A stretch of 64,000 nt of DNA from Cryobacterium sp. PH31-AA6 (GTDB lineage: Bacteria; Actinomycetota; Actinomycetes; Actinomycetales; Microbacteriaceae), in contig NZ_JASISS010000001.1 in the NCBI RefSeq assembly GCF_030063195.1, positions 186,001 to 250,000 on the forward strand, given 5' to 3'. A program made the translations under genes and the position numbers. Numbering within the stretch: position 1 is the stretch's first letter; each line of letters starts with the position of its first letter. Below, one piece after another: positions 27,787 to 36,139 of this stretch. The notes under the pieces are model-generated. The model was not told the origin of the DNA, made no database searches, and saw only the letters and a list, made by a program, of their open reading frames with translations.

Positions 27787-27837
27787 CGGCGGGCCAGGTG
27801 ATTTCGACACGCTCAATCACCGCCGGTGGTACAGCGT

Positions 27838-27897
27838 CCAGCGGTCGAGCGGTCCCGGTGGTCGAGCGGTCCCGGTGGTCGAGCCTGTCGAGACCCG
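27838..27897 (+). repeat. Tandem array 4: short 17-bp array
   Basis: Three units of CGGTCCCGGTGGTCGAG type, period 17 bp, ending again in GAGCCTGTCGAGACCC. It lies 50 bp from array 3 and just before the fliW stop. Confidence 0.85.
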
Positions 27898-27912
27898 GCG
27901 CGTCAGAACGAC

Positions 27913-28296
27913 CTACGCCGAACGGGCACCCAGCTCGGCCCGGAGCGGCCAGTCCTGGCCCTCGAGGATGATCTGGGCGCAACTTCCGGTGATCGAGTTG
28001 ACCACGATCGGCGCCATCAGGTTCACGGTCGTGCCGCCCTCGCCGGGGTTGGTCACCACGAGAACGAGCGCGTCGGTCGGGTCGGAGAGCTCGAGCGAGC
28101 TCGCCTGGTCGTCGCTGATCACGGGGGAGTAGTCGGGCAGATACACCGAAGCATCCAGCACGAACAGTCGGGTGCGCTGGTCGCTGGCTGCCTGCAGCGT
28201 GAAGAGACCGGCCGCGCCGGGAATCTCGATCAGCGTGAACTCGGTCAGCGGCGCGAGGCCGGGAGGCGGTGTCACGAAGGTCAGGGTGGCGTTCAT
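27913..28296 (-). CDS. fliW: FliW, flagellar assembly factor
   Basis: A protein of about 127 residues of the FliW family: LTFVTPPPGLAPLTEFTLIE at the start, LFVLDASVYLPDYSPVI in the middle and VVNSITGSCAQIILEGQDW near the end are family hallmarks. FliW binds flagellin and, where CsrA exists, relieves CsrA repression; no csrA is in the window. ATG 28296 gives the usual family start; an ATG at 28326 overlapping the flgL stop would add 10 residues. Last gene of flgN-flgK-flgL-fliW. Confidence 0.9.
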   Translation of the reverse strand: MNATLTFVTPPPGLAPLTEFTLIEIPGAAGLFTLQAASDQRTRLFVLDASVYLPDYSPVISDDQASSLELSDPTDALVLVVTNPGEGGTTVNLMAPIVVNSITGSCAQIILEGQDWPLRAELGARSA

Positions 28297-28322
28297 CGGG
28301 CCTGTTCTCACTCGGTTCGACA

Positions 28323-29231
28323 TCATCGGAGGAAGTCCATCAGGGTTGGCTGGAGCACCTTGGCGGTCACCGCGAGGGCCGACTGGTAGGTGACTTCCTG
28401 GAGTTTGAGGTCGAGGATCGCCTGGCCGAGGTCCATGTCCTCAATCGAGGAACGCTGCGCCTCGAGGGCGCCCGTCTGCTTCACGAGGGTGGCTCCGGCC
28501 TTCTGGATCTGGGTCTGGCGCACACCGACGTCGGCCTGGGCGGTGAGTACGGTCTTCATCCGGGCATCCACCTCGGTGAGGAAATGGCCGATGTTGCTCG
28601 GCGGCGTCGTGGCCGTGCCGCGAAGGGCAGCGCTGATGTCGTCGATGAGTGCGAACACCGAGATGGAGTTCGTCGCGTTCGCGCCGAAGACGTCGGCGCC
28701 GTTGACATCGACCTTGATGGTCGTGCCCGTGTCGATCCGGCGCACGACGCTGGCCGTGGCCGTTCCGGTGAAGGAATAGTCCGGCTTGAAGGCCACGCCG
28801 GCATCCGAGTTGCCGGCGAAGACGGTGCGGCCGAGGTACGACGCATTGGCCTGGCTGAGCAGGTCCTGCTTGAGGCCGTCGAGACGCACGGCGATCGCTT
28901 CCTTCGCGGTGGCGTTGAGCGATCCGTCGTTGGCGCCCTGCACGGTCAGATCCCGCACCTGGTTCAGGATGTCGGTGGTGTTCGCGAGGGCGGAGTCCGC
29001 GGTGGTCAGCCAGCTGTTGCCGTTCTCGGCATTGCGGCTGTACTGGGTGACGGCGCGCTGTTCGGCGCGCACGGCCAGGGCATCGGCGGCCTTGGCCGGG
29101 TCGTCGGAGGGCCGTTCGATGGCCTTGAGCGAGGATGCCTGCGCCTGCAGCTGGGCCATCCGGGCCAGGTTGGTCTGCAGGTTCGCCTGCGCCGAGCGCA
29201 TCTGGGTCTGGGTCGTGACACGGGAGATCAT
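28323..29231 (-). CDS. flgL: FlgL, hook-filament junction protein HAP3
   Basis: A 302-residue flagellin-like junction protein. The N-terminus (MISRVTTQTQMRSAQANLQT) and the SWLTTADSALANTTDILNQV helix match FlgL, and the C-terminal helix (DLGQAILDLKLQEVTYQSAL) pairs with it in the D0/D1 coiled coil. It joins the hook (through FlgK) to the filament. Three bp separate it from flgK. Confidence 0.92.
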   Translation of the reverse strand: MISRVTTQTQMRSAQANLQTNLARMAQLQAQASSLKAIERPSDDPAKAADALAVRAEQRAVTQYSRNAENGNSWLTTADSALANTTDILNQVRDLTVQGANDGSLNATAKEAIAVRLDGLKQDLLSQANASYLGRTVFAGNSDAGVAFKPDYSFTGTATASVVRRIDTGTTIKVDVNGADVFGANATNSISVFALIDDISAALRGTATTPPSNIGHFLTEVDARMKTVLTAQADVGVRQTQIQKAGATLVKQTGALEAQRSSIEDMDLGQAILDLKLQEVTYQSALAVTAKVLQPTLMDFLR

Positions 29232-29234
29232 GGC

Positions 29235-30701
29235 TTACCTTCCCACCAGTCCGGTGCGGTTGATCAGGGTATCGAGCATCTCGTCCACGGCCGTCATGAC
29301 CCGCGCGGCACCCTGGTAGGCGTGCTGGAACATGAGCAGGTTCACGTTCTCCTCGTCGAGGTCGACCGAGGCGTTCGAGAGCTGGGCCCCCACGGCGGCC
29401 GTCGAGGTGAGGTCGGCGAGCGTCGCGTGCTGCAGTTCGGTGCGGGTGGTCACGGCGAAGCTCGTGACGAAGTTCGACCAGTCGGTCGAGGGGGACTGCA
29501 CGTAACTGACGGGCGGGCCGGCGGATGCGACGGCCTTGCCCGCGCCGAGCTGGGCGAGTTCGTCGGCAATGGACCCGTCGAGGGCCCCGTTCGCGGCCAG
29601 ACCGGTGGAGAGCTCAGCGACGGTTTTCGGAACCACGCTGAGACCGGTCGCCGCGGGCACACCGGTCGCGACCGCGAAGAAGTCTCCAGACGGCAGGGTC
29701 GAGTTCGTGCCCTGCGAATAGATCGCGTTGACCTTGACGGCCAACTGGGTGGCCATCGTGTTGTACGACTCGGCGGCCTCGGCCAGTGCCCCGCCGGTGC
29801 CCGTGCCGGCTCCCGAGGTCACGGCGGGTGCGAGCAGCGAGATCGCCCCGGCGAGCTCGCCGCCGTCGACCGCCACGGACGTGCCCGGGTGGGCCGCCCA
29901 TTCGACGTGGGGCGCGCCGCCGGTTCCGGTCATCGACCTTGCGCCGACCGCGATGAGCTTCTGGGCCGAGTTGCCGCTGACCAGGGCGTTGCCCCCGACG
30001 AGCACGTCGACCGTGCCGTCGCCCCGGTCGACGACGGTGCCGCCGGTGAGGGCCGCGAGGGTGGTGGTGAGCGCGCTGCGCTGGTCGAGAAGCTCGTTCG
30101 CGCCGCCGCCGGCGGCCTGCTCGTTGCGAATCTGCGCGTTGAGTGCCGCGACCTGGGCGGCTGCACCGTTGATCTCGGTGACCATGCCGTCGACGCTGCC
30201 GCGGGTGGTCGACCACTGGTTGGCGACGGCCTGGTAACCCTGGGCGATCCGGGTGGTGAGCACGCCGGCCTGGCCGAGCAGCACGCCGGCGGGTGCGTTC
30301 TCGCCGGGGGCGTTGGCCACGTCCTGCCAGCCGGCCCAGAAGTCATTGAGCTGGGCGGATAGCCCGTTCGCGCCGGGTTCGTGCATCGACCCCTCGACCG
30401 CGGTCAGGGCGTTGGAACGCACGGCGGAGTAGCCGGCGACGGCCGCGGACGAGCGCACCTGGGCATCCAGCTGCGCGCTGCCGAGGCGGGAGACGCCGTC
30501 GACGTTGACGCCCTGGCCGGCCTGCACGCCGGCGCTCATCAGGCCGACGCGGCTGATGGCATCCACCGCTGAGGTGGAGATGCGCTGCCGGGTATAACCC
30601 TGAGTGTTGGCGTTGGCGATGTTCTGGCCGACGACCTCGAGGCCCTTGCGGGCGGCAACCAGGCCGGTGTACGCGGTGTTCAGTCCGCCGAAAGTGCTCA
30701 T
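29235..30701 (-). CDS. flgK: FlgK, hook-filament junction protein HAP1
   Basis: A 488-residue protein with the FlgK N-terminus (MSTFGGLNTAYTGLVAARKG, then VGQNIANANTQGYTRQR) and the C-terminal segment VDLDEENVNLLMFQHAYQGA, both forming the D0 rod. The middle is variable, rich in Ala, Gly and Thr. ATG 30701 is the family start; the 25 upstream codons are spurious. It sits 10 bp after flgN, whose product is its likely export chaperone. Confidence 0.93.
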   Translation of the reverse strand: MSTFGGLNTAYTGLVAARKGLEVVGQNIANANTQGYTRQRISTSAVDAISRVGLMSAGVQAGQGVNVDGVSRLGSAQLDAQVRSSAAVAGYSAVRSNALTAVEGSMHEPGANGLSAQLNDFWAGWQDVANAPGENAPAGVLLGQAGVLTTRIAQGYQAVANQWSTTRGSVDGMVTEINGAAAQVAALNAQIRNEQAAGGGANELLDQRSALTTTLAALTGGTVVDRGDGTVDVLVGGNALVSGNSAQKLIAVGARSMTGTGGAPHVEWAAHPGTSVAVDGGELAGAISLLAPAVTSGAGTGTGGALAEAAESYNTMATQLAVKVNAIYSQGTNSTLPSGDFFAVATGVPAATGLSVVPKTVAELSTGLAANGALDGSIADELAQLGAGKAVASAGPPVSYVQSPSTDWSNFVTSFAVTTRTELQHATLADLTSTAAVGAQLSNASVDLDEENVNLLMFQHAYQGAARVMTAVDEMLDTLINRTGLVGR

Positions 30702-30711
30702 CGAGGCATCC

Positions 30712-31197
30712 TCACAGGATCTGGTCGAAGAGGCGGGATGCGGCGCTGCGCACGTCGGACGTGCCGCGGGAGTCATAGGTGCTCGAGTGTGTGCGCACGT
30801 CGGCGAGCGTTTCCTGGCTGGAACGCGCGGCGGCGCGCAGCAGCTGCTCGTTGTTGTCGCGGAGTTCCTTGATCTGGGTGGTCAGTTCACCGAGGGCCTT
30901 GAGGTGCGAGGCCATGATCTCGGTCCAGGGCCCGGCGGGGGCGTGCGCGACGAGTTCGCGCAGGGTGGCGTCTTCGGCGGTTCCCCATTCGGCGGCCATG
31001 GCGGAGACCTCGACGGAGCGCGCCAAGCCGGCTTCCCGCACGTGGCCGAGAACCTGTTCGACCTCGCGGGTGCCCTGCTGGAGCCAGCGGGTCTTGCCGT
31101 TGGTGAGGAGGAGCTGTTCTTCGTCGAGCTTGAAGATCAGCAGTTCCAGGAGCTCACGCTCACGCCACAGCAGTGCCGACAATTCGTTCGCGCCCAC
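30712..31197 (-). CDS. flgN: FlgN-like flagellar export chaperone
   Basis: A 161-residue all-helical protein. LLWRERELLELLIFKLDEEQ is the FlgN-type first helix, followed by a long helix around WLQQGTREVEQVLGHVREAG and a C-terminal helix IKELRDNNEQLLRAAARSSQ. GTG 31197 is chosen for AGGTGG about 8 nt upstream and because it gives the family length. In known systems FlgN keeps FlgK and FlgL unfolded for export, and here it precedes flgK. A sigma-28 promoter lies at 31271-31297. Confidence 0.82.
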   Translation of the reverse strand: MGANELSALLWRERELLELLIFKLDEEQLLLTNGKTRWLQQGTREVEQVLGHVREAGLARSVEVSAMAAEWGTAEDATLRELVAHAPAGPWTEIMASHLKALGELTTQIKELRDNNEQLLRAAARSSQETLADVRTHSSTYDSRGTSDVRSAASRLFDQIL

Positions 31198-31270
31198 GTC
31201 GCCCACCTGCCCTTTCCATTCCTTGACGAGTACCGCGCCAGAACGCGTGCACTCCTGCATCTGAGACGCA

Positions 31271-31297
31271 CTATCGGCATGGTGGTCTGCACCGTTA
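31271..31297 (-). promoter_or_regulatory. Sigma-28 (FliA) promoter of flgN-flgK-flgL-fliW
   Basis: On the minus strand TAACGGTG, an 11-bp spacer, then GCCGATAG. The -10 matches the sigma-28 consensus GCCGATAA at seven of eight positions, and spacing is the same as at the fliC promoter. About 75 bp lie between it and the flgN GTG. The rest of the 31198-31630 gap holds no other gene. Confidence 0.75.
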
Positions 31298-31630
31298 GCG
31301 ATCAACTGCAAACAGGATGCCAGTCGGGCGCCTCACGTGTCCACCAAAGGGAGGACACGATCCCCGAACCAGCCCGGTGGGTGTACCCCGTTCCGGGGTG
31401 ATTCGCCCCGGACTGGGGGTGTTCATACCCATTGTGGGGGGAGCCGCTCCGGTTCTTCGGCGCGTGTCCCCAATACGTTTTAACCAGCGGAGGAGAAATC
31501 CCCCGCTGGGGCCCCGAAACCCCGCTCCACAGCTTGTTTTAGTCCCCGTGCTTACCCGGCAATATGCGCTCGATCTGGTCTCCAGTTTCGATCCGCACCC
31601 CGTCCGTCTAAGCATCCAGGGAGGTCCGAC

Positions 31631-32443
31631 ATGAATCGGACAGAACGCAACCAGCTGGTGATTGAGAACCTCCCACTCGTGGGCTACCTCGTCTCCGAAG
31701 TCTGGGCGAAGGCACGCCACCTCTCGCGCGACGACCTGGCCTCGGCCGGTGCTCTCGCGCTCATCACCTCAGCGGATGCCTTCAACGCTGATCTCGGCGT
31801 TCCCTTCGGTGCCTTCGCCCGCCGTCGCATCATCGGCGCGTTCGCCGACGAGATGCGCTCCAACGACTGGGCCACCCGGATGGCTCGCCGCCGCATCAAG
31901 GACACCCGCGCCGTGCAGGAGACCATCGCCGCCGCCCTCGGCCGCGCCGCCTCGGTCGACGAGGTTGCCGCGGCCCTCGGCGTGGACCGCGAGACCGCCA
32001 TTGCCGGCCTGGTCGACTCCGAGCGCACCGTCTCGACGCTCGACGATGCCACGGCCGAGTTCCTGGTCTCCGGCGCCGAGCTGCCCGAAGATTCCCTTCT
32101 CTCTGCGGAACGCCTCGCCTACCTGCGTGCGGCGATCGACGCCCTGCCGGAGAAGATGCGCGAGATCGTTCAGCAGGTGTACTTCGACGACCGCTCGGTC
32201 AAGGAGATTGCCGCAGAGCTGGGGATTACCCACTCGGCCGTGTCCCAGCAGCGCGCGGAGGCCATCCGTTTGCTCCGTGACGGCATGGGCACTCACTACG
32301 CCGACGACGCCGAGGCCGAGTACGTGCCGGAGTCGCGCATCGCGCCGGCCCGCCGGAGCGCCTACCTGGCCCGTCTCGCCGACAAGTCCATGTTCGGCAT
32401 GGCCACCGCGTCGAACGCTTTCTATGCGTCCGAGTCCGCGTAG
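31631..32443 (+). CDS. fliA: FliA, sigma-28 family RNA polymerase sigma factor
   Basis: A 270-residue group 3 sigma factor. Region 2 is near the N-terminus (LVIENLPLVGYLVSEVWAKA through ARRRIIGAFADEMRSNDW), region 3 around VDEVAAALGVDRETAIAG, and region 4 carries the helix-turn-helix RSVKEIAAELGITHSAVSQQ. After region 4 there is an unusual tail of about 45 residues (THYADDAEAEYV to the end). It should direct transcription from the GCCGATAG promoters seen before flgN and fliC. SD GGGAGG lies just upstream. It is transcribed divergently from flgN. Confidence 0.9.
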   Translation: MNRTERNQLVIENLPLVGYLVSEVWAKARHLSRDDLASAGALALITSADAFNADLGVPFGAFARRRIIGAFADEMRSNDWATRMARRRIKDTRAVQETIAAALGRAASVDEVAAALGVDRETAIAGLVDSERTVSTLDDATAEFLVSGAELPEDSLLSAERLAYLRAAIDALPEKMREIVQQVYFDDRSVKEIAAELGITHSAVSQQRAEAIRLLRDGMGTHYADDAEAEYVPESRIAPARRSAYLARLADKSMFGMATASNAFYASESA

Positions 32444-32476
32444 CGGAAGAGGCTCAAACTTTCTTTGCTCGATAGC

Positions 32477-32503
32477 TAACGCGATCCCGCCCGGGGCCGA
32501 TAG
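32477..32503 (+). promoter_or_regulatory. Sigma-28 (FliA) promoter of fliC
   Basis: TAACGCGA, 11-bp spacer, GCCGATAG: identical in architecture to the flgN promoter (TAAC-N15-GCCGATAG). Transcription would start about 55 nt before the flagellin ATG; the leader contains a short GCCCA/TGGGC hairpin. Confidence 0.78.
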
Positions 32504-32563
32504 CTCTAGGTGTCAGCCCATGGATGGGCCGGCGCACAACACCCAATCACGGAGGAATACATC

Positions 32564-33721
32564 ATGGGTATGCAGGTCAACACCAACCTCGCGGCAAACA
32601 ACACCTACCGCAACCTGGCCGCAACACAGAACGACATGTCCAAGTCGCTGGAGAAGCTGTCCAGCGGTCTCCGCATCAACCGTGCTTCGGATGACGCGGC
32701 CGGCCTCACCATCTCGGAGGCACTCAAGTCGCAGGTCGGTGGCCTCACGGTCGCCAGCCGCAACGCCCAGGACGGCATCTCGGTCGTTCAGACCGCAGAA
32801 GGTTCCTTGAACGAGGTGCAGTCGATCCTGCAGCGCGTTCGTGACCTCGCCGTTCAGGCCGGTAACGACTCGAACAACGCCGCCTCACGTACGGCTATCA
32901 CGACCGAGGTCAGCGCACTGTCCAAGGAACTCACGCGTATCGGTGATTCCACGAACTTCAACGGCACCAACCTCCTTGATGGCTCGAGCAAGTCCTTGAG
33001 CTTCCAGGTCGGCGCGAACAGCGGTGCGAGCAGCCAGATCACTGTCGACCTCTCCGGAGCCAACCTCAAGACGATCACGGGTGCAATCGGGTCAACGAAC
33101 ACGGGTTCCTCGTTCACGGATGCGGCCGATGCGGCTGCAGCGATCACGGCATCGAATGCCGCACACACCTTCACGGTCACGAACGGCGATGGTTCGACGA
33201 CCGGTGTGACAACCGCGATCCTTTCCGGTGTAACAGGAACCACTGTTGCAGAAGTGAATGCAAACCTCGCTACGGCGCTCAATGCAGATTCCACATTTGC
33301 CGGCAGCATGGTGGCCTCCGTTGATGTAAACGGCAAGGTCAACGTGAAGTCGCTGACCGGCGGCGACGTTGCTTCATCGACCCTGACTGGTGGCGCTGCT
33401 GGACCAGCTGCATCCTCGGGACTGGACTTCTCCTCGGCCGCGTCGGCAGCCGCGTCCATCAAGGTCATCGACACGCAGTTGGCTGCAGTCTCCACGGCCC
33501 GCGCCAACCTCGGTGCCGACCAGAACCGGTTCGAATCTGTCGTCAAGACGCTCGCCGTCTCGACGGAGAACCTGACCGCTGCCGGTTCGCGAATCCGCGA
33601 CACCGACATGGCCGCCGAAATGGTCAAGTACACGCGTTCCAGCATCCTGACCCAGGCCGGTACCGCCATGCTCGCGCAGGCGAACCAGTCCAACCAGGGC
33701 GTGCTGTCGCTCCTTCGCTAA
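32564..33721 (+). CDS. fliC: Flagellin
   Basis: A 385-residue flagellin. Conserved N-terminal D0/D1 (MGMQVNTNLAANNTYRNLAA, then SSGLRINRASDDAAGLTISE) and C-terminal D1/D0 (ESVVKTLAVSTENLTAAGSR, QAGTAMLAQANQSNQGVLSL) are both complete. The middle (about residues 160-300) is a variable domain rich in Ala, Thr and Ser. ATG 32564 follows GGAGGAA. Codon use shows more A/T in third positions than neighbouring genes, as often seen in highly expressed flagellins. A strong hairpin follows at 33763. Confidence 0.96.
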   Translation: MGMQVNTNLAANNTYRNLAATQNDMSKSLEKLSSGLRINRASDDAAGLTISEALKSQVGGLTVASRNAQDGISVVQTAEGSLNEVQSILQRVRDLAVQAGNDSNNAASRTAITTEVSALSKELTRIGDSTNFNGTNLLDGSSKSLSFQVGANSGASSQITVDLSGANLKTITGAIGSTNTGSSFTDAADAAAAITASNAAHTFTVTNGDGSTTGVTTAILSGVTGTTVAEVNANLATALNADSTFAGSMVASVDVNGKVNVKSLTGGDVASSTLTGGAAGPAASSGLDFSSAASAAASIKVIDTQLAAVSTARANLGADQNRFESVVKTLAVSTENLTAAGSRIRDTDMAAEMVKYTRSSILTQAGTAMLAQANQSNQGVLSLLR

Positions 33722-33762
33722 CCCGAAGTAGTAGAACCTTTCGGGCAACCGCACGGTGAACT

Positions 33763-33820
33763 ATGGCTGGTGGTGACCGAGAGATGAACTGGACCTCATC
33801 CCTCGGTCACCACCAGCCAT
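33763..33820 (+). terminator. Long hairpin after fliC
   Basis: A perfect 19-bp stem (33763-33781 with 33802-33820), extended inside by GATGA/TCATC. It lies 42 bp after the flagellin stop and 55 bp before fliD. It probably ends or attenuates the fliC message and protects its 3' end, so that fliD is made in lower amount. Confidence 0.85.
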
Positions 33821-33875
33821 TCACATTTCCATCGCACTATCCAGCACCATCGCAGAACCGTAAGGAGGGGAAGAC

Positions 33876-35264
33876 ATGACGAACGCAATCGACGGGCTCG
33901 TCTCAGGGCTCGATACCACGAGCCTGATCAACTCCCTCATGACGGTCGAAGCCCAACCGCAGGCCCTGCTCAAAGCCAAGGTCAGCACCTCACAGACTCT
34001 TATCGCGGCACTGCAGGGTCTCAACTCGCAGGTTTCGACTTTGACGGATCTCGCCACGAAGGCCGCGAAGCCGGCGGCACTCGACCTCTACACGGCGTCG
34101 AGCAACTCAGCGACCGTGACCACCTCCGTCTCCGCCGGCGCGGGCGCCGGGCAACTCGACGTCGTCGTCGGGGCTCTGGCCCGCAGCCAAATCGGCGTCT
34201 CGGCGGCGATGACTGAGTGGCCCGCTACTCCGGCCGCCCTCACGATCGTGACGGGTGGGATCACCACCGAGGTTTCGGCAGCCTCGACATCGCTCGATGA
34301 CGTTGTGACCGCCGTGAACGCTTCCGGTACCGGCGTCATGGCGACCAAGGTCGCATCCGGCGTCGATGCCGGTGGGGCTCCGCAGTACCGCCTTCAATTC
34401 ACGAGCAGTGCCACCGGTGCCGCCAGCGCGTTCACCGTGTATCAGGGCACCGAGGCCGAAGTCACGGCGAATACCGCCCCAGATCTGCTGGCGGCCCCGG
34501 GCGCGGCAGTCATCCGCACGGCGCAGGACGCGAGCGTCACGCTCTGGGCGGGCACCTCGGCCGCGCAGACGATCACCTCCTCCACGAACACGTTCGCCAA
34601 CCTGCTGCCCGGCGTCGCGATCAGCGTGTCCGCGGTCTCGACCGACCCGGTCACCATCAAGGTTGCCCGCGATGACGCGCAGATCAGTTCCCTGGCGTCC
34701 GGACTGGTCAGCTCTCTGAACGGGGTCTTCGCCCTCATCTCCACCAAGACCGTCGTCGTCAACAGTACGAACGCGTCAGGCGCCGCGATTGTTTCCCGGG
34801 GGGTCTTCACCGGCGACAGCACGGTTCGAGACGTCAAGCAGAAGATTCTCACCGCGGCATCCGCTCCGGTCAACGGCCACTCGCCATCGGAGTACGGCAT
34901 CAGCATCACCAAGTCCGGCACGATGGAGTTCGACGCGGCGAAATTCGCCACGGCCCTCGCCAAGGATCCGGCCACAGTTAAGGCCGCCCTGACCGAGATC
35001 GCCACGCGGGTCGCGGCTGCGGGCACGGCGGTGTCCGACAAATACGACGGGCAGCTCACGGCAAAGATCACCGGGCAGCAGTCCACGGTCAAAGACCTGG
35101 GCAACCGGATCGATTCGTGGGACATCAGCCTGGCCAGCCGCCGGGCCACCCTGCAGAGCACCTACACCGCGCTCGAGGTCTCCCTCAGCGCCCTCAAAGC
35201 TCAATCGACCTGGCTCACGGCCCAGGTCGCCGGTCTGCCCAGTTCCACCTCGAGCACAGGATGA
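33876..35264 (+). CDS. fliD: FliD, flagellar filament cap
   Basis: A 462-residue protein. The N-terminus NAIDGLVSGLDTTSLINSLM is the FliD_N motif; the C-terminus (ISLASRRATLQSTYTALEVS, then LSALKAQSTWLTAQVAGLP) is the FliD_C helical part. It caps the growing filament and folds exported flagellin. SD AAGGAGGGG precedes the ATG by 6 nt. The stop overlaps the start of fliS. Confidence 0.93.
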   Translation: MTNAIDGLVSGLDTTSLINSLMTVEAQPQALLKAKVSTSQTLIAALQGLNSQVSTLTDLATKAAKPAALDLYTASSNSATVTTSVSAGAGAGQLDVVVGALARSQIGVSAAMTEWPATPAALTIVTGGITTEVSAASTSLDDVVTAVNASGTGVMATKVASGVDAGGAPQYRLQFTSSATGAASAFTVYQGTEAEVTANTAPDLLAAPGAAVIRTAQDASVTLWAGTSAAQTITSSTNTFANLLPGVAISVSAVSTDPVTIKVARDDAQISSLASGLVSSLNGVFALISTKTVVVNSTNASGAAIVSRGVFTGDSTVRDVKQKILTAASAPVNGHSPSEYGISITKSGTMEFDAAKFATALAKDPATVKAALTEIATRVAAAGTAVSDKYDGQLTAKITGQQSTVKDLGNRIDSWDISLASRRATLQSTYTALEVSLSALKAQSTWLTAQVAGLPSSTSSTG

Positions 35265-35707
35265 TGATGGCTGTTATGAGCATGATGGGCGGAACCCAGG
35301 CGCGGCGGGCGCAGCTGAACCGTGAAGCCGTTCTCTCGGCGACCCCGGTGCGGCTCTTGACGATGCTCTACGATCGTCTGCTGCTCGACCTCAACCGTGC
35401 GGAAGCAGCGCAGGTCGTCGAGAACTGGGCTGTCGCATCCGAGAACCTGGTGCACGCGCAGGCGATCGTGTCCGAGCTGACCACCTCGCTCAACGTCAAA
35501 GCGTGGGAGGGCGGCGAGGGCCTCTTCGCCATCTACGTCTACGTGTCGAACTCGCTGATGAGCGCAAACATCCACCGCGACGTTGACCGCACCCGCGAGA
35601 GCATCGCGCTGCTCGAGCCGCTGCGACAGACCTGGCACGAGGCCGCAGAACTCGTTCCGGCCCAGTCCATGTCGGCTCACCTTGGCGGTGAGTACGGCAT
35701 TGCCTAG
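35261..35707 (+). CDS. fliS: FliS, flagellin export chaperone
   Basis: A 148-residue helical protein of the FliS family: REAVLSATPVRLLTMLYDRL is the first two helices, and LTTSLNVKAWEGGEGLFAIY and YVYVSNSLMSANIHRD are family motifs. FliS binds the C-terminus of flagellin and prevents premature assembly. Three tandem ATGs (35261, 35264, 35267) are available; the first overlaps the fliD stop. Confidence 0.92.
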   Translation: MMMAVMSMMGGTQARRAQLNREAVLSATPVRLLTMLYDRLLLDLNRAEAAQVVENWAVASENLVHAQAIVSELTTSLNVKAWEGGEGLFAIYVYVSNSLMSANIHRDVDRTRESIALLEPLRQTWHEAAELVPAQSMSAHLGGEYGIA

Positions 35708-36026
35708 GGAAGCGAGCCGCCACGACGAGTGGGTCGAGGTGTTGAACCAGCTCGAAGCGAGCCTGGGCGCCGGTGCGCGCAACGCCGTTCTGGCTGCGGC
35801 GGGGGAGCGGTTCTCCACCGGTGTGCAGTGGCGCGCTCCGGAGCACCTCGGTCAACTGCCGCGGGACCTGGAAAAGCGCGCCCGCCTGCTGCTCGCGGGC
35901 CAGCTCGAGCTCATTCGCGAGATCGAGGATGCCCGGCGCTCGGCCAGCGTGCACCTCGCCGCCGTGCGCACCATCCTCTCTACCCAGCACACCGAGCACC
36001 CGGTCTACCTCGACGTAGCCGGCTGA
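35700..36026 (+). CDS. FliT-like small helical protein
   Basis: A protein of about 108 residues, probably all helical, starting at TTG 35700 which overlaps the fliS stop by 8 bp (GGTGAG 7 nt upstream). Segments EWVEVLNQLEASLGAG and LEKRARLLLAGQLELIREIE resemble FliT/FlgN-like flagellar chaperones in length, position after fliS and helical pattern, but the match is not decisive. It is the last flagellar gene before repeat array 5 and the IS110 element. Confidence 0.6.
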   Translation: MPREASRHDEWVEVLNQLEASLGAGARNAVLAAAGERFSTGVQWRAPEHLGQLPRDLEKRARLLLAGQLELIREIEDARRSASVHLAAVRTILSTQHTEHPVYLDVAG

Positions 36027-36065
36027 CCCGCCCTCCTCCCAGCCGCCGTTCCATCCCCGGAAGTC

Positions 36066-36134
36066 GAGCCCCCGGTGGTTGAGCCCCCGGTGGTTGAGCC
36101 CCCGGTGGTCGAGCCCCCGGTGGTCGAGCTTGTC
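36066..36134 (+). repeat. Tandem array 5: 15-bp units, interrupted by the IS110 element
   Basis: GGTGGT begins at 36074, 36089, 36104 and 36119 (period 15 bp, linker GAGCCCCC). The last unit reads GGTGGTCGAGCTTGTC and then stops; the missing GAGACC end appears at 37436 on the far side of the IS. The other arrays end in the uninterrupted CGAGCCTGTCGAGACC. Confidence 0.9.
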
Positions 36135-36139
36135 AGTGA

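Noticed and set aside
24334..36134. CRISPR arrays
   Set aside because: The tandem arrays have identical linkers within each array and no unique spacers, and no cas genes are present.
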